From positions 42,362,804-42,426,803 of the forward strand of contig OZ034971.1 in NCBI GenBank assembly GCA_964030785.1: 64,000 nt of DNA, in the 5' to 3' direction. Below, piece by piece: positions 55,006 to 64,000 of the stretch. The stretch is from Siderastrea siderea (Eukaryota > Cnidaria > Anthozoa > Scleractinia > Rhizangiidae). The number at the start of each line of letters is the position of its first letter. Within the stretch, counting starts at the first letter, position 1. Below the pieces are notes generated by a model. It saw only the letters and a program-made list of their open reading frames with translations, did not search any database and was not told the DNA's origin. The position numbers were made by a program, and so were the translations under genes.

Positions 55006-56096
55006 AAGAGGAGCTTGTTTACAAAGACAGCTGAAGTTAACTGCATGTCTGATTGAGATGTACCTCTTTAAAACGACTTCTTTACTTGAAACATAAAAGT
55101 TTTTAGGGCCAGAGCTCTGTTTGTCTGTACACTGGTTGCAAAGTTGGATGCACATGGCCTCGGCCATCCTGCTTGTGGAAGGTGACATAGCAGACTCCCC
55201 GGCAGTTACAAAGCACCTTACAAGCCCGAAGATAAAATAGTGATCTTCGTTTTCCCCCATGCTGAAGAGAGGAATGAAAAGGAAAGGACAAGACAAGAAA
55301 TAGACAAAAAATGGAAAACCCTCTCGCATTTGAAAGCAGGTTGCATGCCCCTCCCCTACTGCCAAACACTTTATTTCCAACTGTACTCAAAAGTTCAATT
55401 ACCCGTTATTGGCTCCATTGTTGCTTTACATGGAGCGAGTGTGTATTGATCATCACTAACTCAGTGGAGAATCAGTTGGTTTTTGTGACTTATGTTCGCT
55501 GCACTTGGGTTGGGGGCCTTGTGCAACCACAGTTCAATAAAATCGGGTAAGGAAGTCAGCATCTAAAAGGACGGATGGCTAGATTAATGTGTTCATGAAT
55601 TGAGCAGGAGCTGATTAATGACGTAGCTTTGAATGATAATCAGATACAAGCCATGTGGGTACACAAGGGGTTATAATGAGATGCATACCGTGTAGGTGCA
55701 TGGGATGAATTTGGAGGGAGAATAATGTATGCGTGTTATTGTTTGAGCTTTAAATAGGGAAGTTTGTCTTATAGTGGTGCTACGGTTCCACCCAACCATG
55801 CGGGTGATGTTGCAAATATATAGGCAAAAGAAACAAGGAGAAGGGGTTAAACCAATTAAGAGCCACTGACGTCATTAGCAAAACCAGCTTAGACAAGTTG
55901 ATCACGTTTTAGGGACTTGAAACAGGGACTTACAAGAGAAAGTGGACAAACAGGTTTAGGTTTATTTAGGCTTAAGTGGTGCCTCAACACAATTACCAAT
56001 TTGACCAGCGATCTTCTCTGTAAGAAGATGGTTTTTGGTTTTACTATTAATACGAAGCAGGTGTCTCAGAGGAAAAGGACAGAAAGATGGAAGAAA
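55006..56096. other. No convincing gene
   Basis: Short ORFs on both strands, for example 55380-54976 minus, have no recognisable motif. The last few hundred bases precede the helicase remnant. Confidence 0.4.
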
Positions 56097-56625
56097 TGAT
56101 TAAACAACGAATTTTTGCACTGGATATGGAAACACTGACGTTACGAATTTAACGTTTCCAACTGACAAGGTTACTTTAGACATGGCTACATAAAGTAGCC
56201 CTGGCACAAACTCTTTTGAGCAGTGGAGCACGACTGCTGGTAAAGTCAGAGCCTGGGACCTGTGACGTGTAACAGCATATGCCAGGATAATCGGGAACTG
56301 TGTGATGTTACCAATTTTCTCTCCTCCACGATTACACTTTATCCAGGTTTCCCTCCTTAGTGACATTGTGCCAACTTCTTCAAAGCAAACTTTCACCCGT
56401 GTGATTGTTAATTCCAACAAAAAAAACCATACTTCCGGTTTGCAATGCGACTGACTTGTTCCACTTCAACATCACCTTGAAGCCCTTTTTTGGAACCAAA
56501 TGACGCTCACCGGGCCATCTCATTCCTTCTACTTTACTTCCATCCATTGTAGCTTCAAACTTCAACAATCCACCAGGAATGTTTTGGAGAGGTAGCTTAT
56601 TGTGAATGGGGATTGCATCCCTCCT
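56097..56625 (-). pseudogene. Pif1/Helitron-type helicase C-terminal remnant
   Basis: From 56625 down: RRDAIPIHNKLPLQN, then FEATMDGSKVEGMRWPGERH, then GFKVMLKWNKSVALQTGSMV. A frameshift near 56400 leads to PIILAYAVTRHRSQALTLPA and KEFVPGLLYVAMSKV. The AYAxTxHxSQxxTL and YVAxSxV motifs (helicase motifs V and VI) are those of Pif1-like and Helitron helicases. The key Lys in THKSQG is Arg here and G is A. The N-terminal ATPase half is missing, so autonomous Helitron status cannot be shown. Confidence 0.65.
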
Positions 56626-56649
56626 AATAATAATAATAATAATAATAAG
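56626..56649. repeat. (TAA)n microsatellite
   Basis: About eight tandem TAA units next to the helicase remnant. Confidence 0.9.
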
Positions 56650-57995
56650 GCCTGGCGCACGTTACTGGTGTACACGGCTAAAATCACACTTTATTTGGCT
56701 CTTTTGAAATTATTACAAATCAGATCAAGGAGATATTTGGTACAGAGTTAAAGTTAAAGAATTTCTTTCCATTGAATAGTTTTGGTCCTGGCTATAAGAT
56801 CCAATAAAAGAGAATATTCTAAAAATGTTGACTAAAATGGGGCCATTTTGAATACTTCGCGTAACATTTCGAGTCTAACCATGCACAATTTAGGATTCCT
56901 CCGTTTTGATGAAAGGTATCCTATTTATATCTCTCAACAAAAGTTATTGGTTTATGAGTAACCAGTATCTTAAAAATTGTAGCAAATAATCGAGAAATAA
57001 GGACGTTAGAGTGAATCATAGCAGGATGTACCATTTTGCATACAGTCAGAAGCAGCCTGAACAACAATTTAAAAGAGCGTTTTAATGTGAGTTCTGTTTG
57101 TTATTGAAAGGAAGACAAATGACTTTTGAAATTCTCAAAGGTTCAGCTTTCTATCTAGGGTAATTCTTACAAATTGGGAAAACCCACTTCTAAACTACGA
57201 CCAAATTTACAAGGTTAGACAGCGCTTTTATAACACTTCGGGTCGTGCACTTGATCGAAATACAGATTCTAAAGCGTGCCTTGGCACAAACAGTTCGTGT
57301 ATAAAATGTGCCCGGGTTGTGCATAAAGTGTGCGTTACAATTTTTGTGTGTGCTTAAGTTGTGCCTAAACTGTGCCTAGATTGTGCCTAAACTGCGCGAA
57401 AACAGTGCCTAGCGTATCCGCCAAAATCGTGCGTAATCGCACGCCAAAGTTCTACGTTAGAGCGCCAAAATTTTTTTTTTTTAATTTATCTGAGTGAGGT
57501 CTGTACACTCTTCCTTATTCGATGGCTTGAATTTTAAACATTATCCTTTAAATTTTTTTCTTTCAGCAGTTTCTGATGCATTAAAATTATTTTATAGACT
57601 TATGATATTGATTGTTTAATACCCGGGTCGTTAGATATGTCGGTGTTGTAAAAATTAAGTTCGTTTCTGGACCTGATGAAAGTTAGTCATCTTCCCAGGT
57701 ACATGTACAATTACATTATTGCAATAAGACGTGAAATTTTAGGATAACCTGAAATTTGCTGTCGCGAATAAGACGTTCCATGCGCATTTCAAATATAAAA
57801 TTTTGTACAGTACTCTATACAGTGTTTACAATTGCACGCCCGCACGCGGGCGTAATGACTTGTGCACATTGTCACCGCTGACAAAAAGACCGCAGTGTCA
57901 TTGTTTATCGTGGTTGCTAGGGACTCTGCGAGTGTTTGATTCTCGGATGCGTTACACGCTCGGAATACGCCATTTTCCGCGTTTCTTCCACGAAA
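56650..57995. other. No gene seen
   Basis: Includes short direct repeats of a GTGCCTAAACTGTGCC-type motif at 57310-57410. No coding signal. Confidence 0.4.
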
Positions 57996-58110
57996 TGAGT
58001 GTCCCAGAAGGCAATGCAACTTGTAACACAGAAAACAAACATGGCGGACTCGAATTGAGCAAACGAAAGCGTGAAGACGTGCAAAATTCGACGGATTATC
58101 AGCGCGTGTG
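57996..58110 (+). CDS. Possible first exon of a host gene (CpG-rich)
   Basis: In a CpG-richer stretch (57830-58110), a frame from ATG 57996 reads MSVPEGNATCNTENKHGGLE and an SKRKREDV basic segment to TGA at 58108. A GTGTGAGATG sequence follows that could be a splice donor. An overlapping ATGGCGGACTCG start is also present. Both readings are speculative. Confidence 0.2.
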
Positions 58111-58772
58111 AGATGAAAATAGGAATATTTTCCAACCATTTTAATCAATTCTGCTGAAAGTTGCCAGAGTTAACAAACACAAATGGAGCTATTTTGCCTG
58201 CCTTAGCCGCAGTTTCCCGTTGCATCAGAACGATGTTGTGACATGTCATGTGCCTGGTATAGAGGTCTTCGTTTTTTCCCCGTAGGATTTCTACCTGGGT
58301 TGCGGCTAAGTCACACAAGAATCCCTTTTACATAGGTGTTTGATAGTGCAAAGAAGAAAGCTTTCAAGCAAAAACAAATGAAGAAAAGAATATATTTATA
58401 AATTTGCATGACATTTTTAGGTGTTAATTTTCACACCTTTCTGACTGGAAATTCAAAATTTTGACTTGAAATTCGGATTCTACGGGAAAAAATACTAGCG
58501 AATGGTTATGTTGGAAATTTAAACAAAGTGGATAAAGTATTTTAGAAGACTCCGTTTAGAACGCACTTTAGCCAATTGTACCACCTTTAGACTTTTTTAA
58601 AAGTCTAAACAGTAAACAATATATATTTTGCCTCGCATGTGTTTGGTTTGACTTGCCTGCTTCGCATGCCTCACTCGCTGGCTCGCATATTGTATATAAA
58701 TCTTACACTCACGAAACAATAAACATGTCTTCTTCGTGAACCTGTGAAGAATAGCACTAACAGATATCTTAC

Positions 58773-59165
58773 CAGTGATGTAAATGTGCCAGTGGGCCCT
58801 CTGTGTCGCTTCTTTTGTCCAACTTTTCCTCGTCTCTCAAGACCTTCAGGGTCAATCTTCATTATGACATCGTACACCAAGCCTCGTGGAACTGCCAAAT
58901 GGTGGTGCTCTCGTAACTTTTTATGCATTGATCGGTACCCCAAGGGTTGTCCTGGTCCACTGGTGTCTTCTTTGACAGCCTTTTCTACGACTTTCAGGTC
59001 TGTTTCGTAGTCTACATATTTCACCCCAAAGTGAGCCATCCTTCGACTCAGCGTTGGAAGACTCCACGCATATTGCGGATAGTCTTGACCCAGAAAGTCT
59101 AGAACTTCTCTATGAGTCGTTTTCCCTGTCAGGATTGCGAATTCTACTCATTTTGGACGCCGGAG
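58773..59165 (-). pseudogene. Integrase-core-type transposase, N-terminal HTH exon
   Basis: In one frame from about 59150: KTTHREVLDFLGQDYPQYAW, SLPTLSRRMAHFGVKYVDYE, then GPGQPLGYRSMHKKLREHH and VYDVIMKIDPEGLERRGK. The exon ends at TCACTG before a GTAAGA donor (58772-58767). This N-terminus belongs to a large anthozoan family with a downstream integrase catalytic core. The catalytic exon (expected to begin with GPNW...DGHDK) is not found downstream. A stop lies upstream near 59140. Confidence 0.6.
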
Positions 59166-59499
59166 GTACTGTTTGGATTTCTCGGCCGATTTCTCTTCGA
59201 TATTGCAGGTCTGACAAGCTCCGCTGAAGTCCGCTGATTAAAGTCTTCACGGGCTATAAGAACGATGGGCCACTGCACACTGGCTTATGAACAATGAATT
59301 GTTCCCTTTGTGTTTTCCTCTCTCGTGCTCGCAATATGTAAACTTTGGTTATCATATACTCTATACTGCAGATATACCGTCCAGACAACCCTGATGTATC
59401 AGGAGCTTCTAATGACCTCTGTTATGGATGAAATATGTTGAATATGCATGCAAAGCATCCTAGTCTATGATAGCGATGGGCCACGTGGAAATAACGTTG

Positions 59500-59720
59500 T
59501 TTTTTTTTTCCTATGTTGATTTCCAATGTTGATTTTCAATGTTGTATTTTCAATGTTTATTTTTGATGTTGATTTTTAACAATGGTTTTTAATGTTTTTT
59601 TCTTTTTTTCTGTTTTTTTTCGATTAGATTTTTTCAAAATATTTTTAGTGCTTAAATTATTTTTTATTTTTTTTAGTGATGTTAATTATACTAATATTAA
59701 TTATAATTTTTTCTCCTTAT
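59500..59720. repeat. T-rich low-complexity DNA
   Basis: Long T-runs with repeated TTGATTTT/AATGTTG units. No gene. Confidence 0.7.
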
Positions 59721-60210
59721 TTTCTGTTTTGATTGCTTATATTTTTCGTTTCTTTCCATTTCTTATTCTTTTCTGTTCAAAAACTAACATATTTTACTAT
59801 GATAATGCTGGGCCACCATACACTTGCACAGTAATATGCTCCAACTTGTAAATAATCATCGCTCATCGTTCTTGGGACATTTACTTACAGTCAAGTCATA
59901 ATCATAGGTCTGTAATATTGCCTGTTAATTTTAATTTTATCCCATTTTCTTTGCACAAAGTAATATAAACAAAATATATAGATTTACATAAATAAAAAGT
60001 GCATATATAGTAAGTTACAATGACAGAAAAGAGAGGAACTAACGAACCATTCGAGCGAGTCCACCTTAAAATTACAGGACAGTAATAAGATTGAACAAAA
60101 TAATGAAAAATGTTAGCGAAATGTAGCAATAATTTAAAATTTCAAATTCTCACACCCATGACTAATAATTAATTATTGAAAAGTATACAGTAAAAATTTG
60201 AGTTAGAACA

Positions 60211-61229
60211 TCATGACACCCATGTAGCTCTGGGATTGTCAGGATCAAAACCTATATTTTTGTAGTAATCCTCACATTGTTTTTTAAAACTAGAGATTCC
60301 AAGGTTGCTTATTCTAATATTATCTGGTAAATTGTTCCATGCATATGGTATACGATTAAAGAAAGTAGCTTTGAAAAGTTCTGTTCTATATACATTAAGC
60401 TTAAGTTTATTGCTTGAGTACGATCTAAGTCTTGTCAGCACAAAATTCGAAATAGTTATCAACTGGTACATTATAACATCCACATTTCAATTTATAAAAT
60501 GTAGTCAAGTCTTTAACTTCTCTTCGATAAACAAGAGGAAGTAGATTAAGTTTCTGGACGCTTTCATTATAGTTCAGTCCCGGTAGTATCTGTCTAGTGG
60601 CTCGCCTTTGTACCCCTTCTATCATATTTATCAATGATAAGGTTTTAGGGTTCCAAATCTCTGATGCATAATCTAGATGAGAGCGGACAAAAGCCAAGTA
60701 GAGTGATCTAAAAGTTGGTAGAAACTGATCACTTCTGCTGTTTAGTGTGCGCCGTATGAAGCCCAGCATTTTGTTGGCTTTGCTAACTTGAGAATAGATG
60801 TGTTCCTTGAAGTTTGCATCACTGGTGATGACGATGCCGAGATCTTTCTGGCTTAGGACTCGTTTGATTAATGATCTTATTGTTCATCTTGTAATCGTAA
60901 ATTGTTGGATTACGCTTCTTTGTCACCGTGCCGAGTGAACACTTGTCAAAGTTGAATACCAGTTTCCATGCATAGCTCCACTCTACTAAGGTGTCAATAT
61001 CCCTCTGGAATTGCGCACAGTCCAAGGGCGATCTTATTGTACGAAAACACTTCGCGTCGTCCGCAAAAAGTGCTAATGTGGTGTTATCCAACACTACGCT
61101 AGGCATGTCATTAATGAACAGGACATCTGTAAGGTTAATCTGATCTGATTGGTTAATGATAACACACGCTTCCTTCCACTGGGAATACCTTCTGCCCATC
61201 AAAGTGCTGGAGGTGAAGCAAAGAGACAA
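60211..61229 (-). pseudogene. CR1/jockey-like LINE reverse transcriptase remnant
   Basis: The ORF from 61229 includes LFINDMPSVVLDNTTLALFA and the ADD active site (FADDAKC). A VPQGSxLGPLLF block expected before it is reduced to LTDVLFIND. A frameshift near 60830 leads to the ORF from 60769 (MLGFIRRTLNSRS, YLAFVRSHLDYASEIWNP, RRATRQILPG). A second frameshift near 60430 leads to YSSNKLKLNVYRTELFKATF, FNRIPYAWNNLPDNI and the stop at 60211. The thumb and post-RT region are the best kept. The endonuclease and ORF1 are absent, fitting a 5'-truncated CR1-type insertion. Confidence 0.75.
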
Positions 61230-61259
61230 TAGACATACGAGGCATTGTTAACTTTTTGT

Positions 61260-64000
61260 CTTGCAATATCACACCTTTAACTGCTTATTCAGTGTTGTGT
61301 TCTTCAGATTATGTTTTTTATGTCGCAGAAATTACCAGCATATAGGAACACTAAAAAAGCGCTACACCACTCACAAGATTCAAAACTCCTTTATCGTACA
61401 ACATAAGTTTCTCAGTGTTTGAATGGACTTATACGCTTTTCTTTATGTTTGGGCTTCAAGTTAAAACTAGACTTCACTCGTAACGTGGTGGTCTTCTGTC
61501 AAAAACAGATTTGTGTAAATGCACTTCTACCTCAGTCGCTTATTCATACTTCCAAAATGAATTAAAATGCGCGTGCCAGCGAAAGGAGCCTAGCGGATTG
61601 TGTTGTCATGCTAAAAAGCAAACTCCAAGACTTCTGTTGTTCTCTCCAATAGACTTATTTTATTGGGTAAGTAGACTGAACTTGGAGTGATTTTGTGATG
61701 CTAATTTTGTTTTGTCGTAGGATTGGTAACTGCTGGATCTCTGTTCACAATTGTTCTCTTATTTCTGTCCGTGGTGTCTTGCATCTTATGCCGAAATCGT
61801 CGATGGTTGTGGCCCAACATGCTCGTGAGCAGATTACTCTCTTGAAGTAACTCAAACACTGTCCTTGGATTCCCACACATTTTTCTCGATCTCAAACCGC
61901 TTTACCATTTAGTTGCAAGTAAAACATCTGAGAATTTTCATCAGCAAATGGAGGTACCATATGGATTTGTAACAGATGGATTGGGTTTTTGAAGAGCTCT
62001 GAAAAGAACTCCCAGTCATTGACATTTTCTGTTTCCTTGTTCATTGTGTGAATTGGTAGGTACGTGGAAAAAATCAGCTGGCTCACTGAGATCAGTTTAA
62101 AATTCTCGGCTATTCTGGACCATTTTCCAATTGAGTGGTTTTCTTGAATGGATATTGTTAATTTTGACAACATTGTTATTCAGTCAAGGACTTCAAACAA
62201 TAGCTTGCTTGTCCAAAATGCGCCATTTCCAAACTCAATTCAACGAGCAGTTTTCAAACTGAAAGGAATAGTGCTTCCTGTTAACCGATTTTAAAATTAA
62301 CAGATTCATTTGCCGCACGTGAAAATTTGGAAGGACGTTAAAATTTTAAAAAAATCGCTCTTGAAAACGGTCTTCAAACCAAAAAAAAAGCGTAATTATT
62401 AAGTTTGAAAAAATAGTCTTTCTTCATTTGCATAAACACTACAACCTCGTGGCATGGAAAGCGATTTTGACTTGTCATGAACGGTGAAAACTAAGAATGA
62501 ATAAAAATAAATGACAAATAATGTTATGAACGGGTAACAAGAACCAGCGAGATTCAAGAAACACAACACTTTTAATATTGACAAACATGTAAGCTTCTAC
62601 ATGAATAGGGCAAACAACGCAACTAGCATTTCGATACAAGTAAACACAGCGGTAAATACAATGTTCATATCTTACGGATCCAGTCGCCACAGTCTCTAAT
62701 CCATAAGCGAACTTCAGTTGTCCGAAGACAATGTTCCAACAAAAGTCGAGGAGTCGAGGAAGAGGCATTTAACAAAACAGCGTGAGCGAATCATTGCCAT
62801 AACTCTTCACAAGTCCCAAAAACTCTTGGTATTGCACCATAATATCGATTATGACCATATTTGGTCAAAGAAATTGAACTTATAACTACTTCATGTAACA
62901 AACTTAAAGTACAACTAATAAAGAAATACCACAGACGATATGACTTACATTCTGTGCAGAATATCAAATAGAAGATGCCTTGAAAAACAATATACGCTAC
63001 ATTCTGTGAACACGTGCAGAAGGCTAACTCAATGTAATCATGTGACCCACTTCATCACCTTATGTAACGCGGCACAAATTGTCCAATAAAAATAAAACAA
63101 AAGAAAATGTCACATCCAAGTTTGTTCATCAGATTCTAGACCAAACACCATGCCTTCCTCATGTTTACAGAGTTGAAAATCTTCCATTTTCATTCCATGT
63201 TGTTCGTGACAGCCGCTAAGACCAAAGAACTGCGTTAAAAGCCACTACATAGAAGAGATTACCGCGTCTGGATTTTTGCAACCAAATTTTTCTGCCTTCC
63301 ACAGCAGCTCTTCTTTTTCAGTTAAACTGTGTGCCTTTTTTTTTACGTTTGCCCATACCGGTTAGGCGAAGCTCCCTGGCTTTTCCCTCTAAAACTTGCT
63401 TGGAACGAGTGGAACTCTCTGTCTGTTATGATGGAATACTTGTATCATTATTCATTTAAATGACCAAAGACCTCAAATTTCATGCTGATGTTGTACCTAG
63501 AAGGGCATGGGTATGAGAGAAATATGGGATTAAGCCATTGACCTGAGGTTGACATGCCATTTTGGTGGAACCAGCTTCGCTCGCTAATAATAATTTGTAC
63601 TGTAAATGGATTGTTTGAGGGTGATATTTTGCCAAAAAAAATGCAATAATAAAACCCTCGGTCTGCACTAGCGGGGGTCATGCTGCGTAACTATGGCAAG
63701 AACATAAACGCTTTCGTGTCAGAGTGGTACAGCCCTTGATTTTGCATACAATTAATCACAGGAAAGTATGTGAAATCCGTGTCCTCTACAAAGGATAGAA
63801 GAGTTCCTCCTTAGAGGGAAGTTCGTATGGCCTTAAAAGTTGACTTAAACATCGCAAAATGCAAAGCAAAATCTTTGAAATCAAGTTATTTGTTTGGGAG
63901 TACTGAAAACATTGTTACCAGAGACACTTGTTCTTTCATTTTGTAGATTCTAATTTACACTACTAGAAGCAACTTTGTGATTTCCTTGTCCATTTTTCCA
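61260..64000. other. No convincing gene
   Basis: Unremarkable AT-rich DNA. A minus-strand ORF at 62173-61892 (93 codons, ending FYLQLNGKAV) and a downstream one at 61895-61701 read somewhat protein-like, but I cannot assign them. No repeat end or RNA gene recognised. Confidence 0.4.

Noticed and set aside
57803..58148. Long overlapping ORFs on both strands in CpG-rich DNA
   Set aside because: Opposite-strand ORFs of similar length in GC-richer sequence are expected by chance. Only the short possible exon is listed, at low confidence.

Overview
The window looks like a piece of an AT-rich metazoan nuclear genome, most likely an anthozoan cnidarian (a coral or sea anemone). That is an inference from the mix of transposon families and from the short GT-AG introns. 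No rRNA, convincing tRNA, CRISPR array, bacterial operon or housekeeping gene is visible. Almost everything recognisable is mobile-element or integrated-virus material, most of it broken.

Layout. 0-5 kb: an unnamed ORF (514-1203), a 3-kb element with inverted ends (1430-4418) and two nested MITEs. 5-14 kb: a possible tRNA-type SINE head, the 3' half of a LINE (6.9-8.3 kb), remnants of a copia element and perhaps a second LTR element (10.1-11.05 kb), a Mutator-like transposase remnant (12.5-13.4 kb) and a Penelope/GIY-YIG remnant (13.6-14.0 kb). 14-35.5 kb: an array of decayed minus-strand copies of one multi-exon transposase-like gene. It is interrupted by a SAP-domain transposon (15.0-17.8 kb), a duplicated coiled-coil gene of unknown function (22.2-24.1 kb), the first Polinton/adintovirus-like fragment (25.3-29.0 kb: phospholipase A2 domain plus protein-primed DNA polymerase B) and an internally deleted LINE (33.0-34.3 kb).

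37.5-42.0 kb: a second, different Polinton-like fragment (small membrane protein, integrase, DNA polymerase B). 42.1-46.5 kb: an intron-containing Tc1/IS630-like transposase, a RecQ-like helicase pseudogene converging on a DUF6589-like pseudogene, a MITE and another transposase fragment. 46.45-51.24 kb: a compact third Polinton/adintovirus-like block holding two paralogous Polinton-type proteins, a chromodomain integrase, a small ORF and a GRF-type zinc-finger protein. It ends in a tandem-repeat region with CRE palindromes and TATA boxes pointing both ways. 52.25-55.0 kb: a tyrosine-recombinase retrotransposon with complete split direct repeats. 56-61 kb: a Pif1/Helitron-type helicase remnant, an integrase-type HTH exon and a CR1/jockey-like RT remnant. 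The last 2.7 kb shows nothing convincing.

The most interesting material is the set of Polinton/adintovirus-like fragments. The first polymerase keeps one frame for 1027 codons with only three nonsense codons. Fragments 1 and 3 both end abruptly inside the same host repeat family, and fragment 3 ends about 20 codons into a plus-strand gene while fragment 1 begins inside a plus-strand PLA2 gene. They could be two parts of one integrated genome separated by rearrangement or misassembly. All of these genes are described as found. Family names rest on recognised motifs and were not checked by database search.
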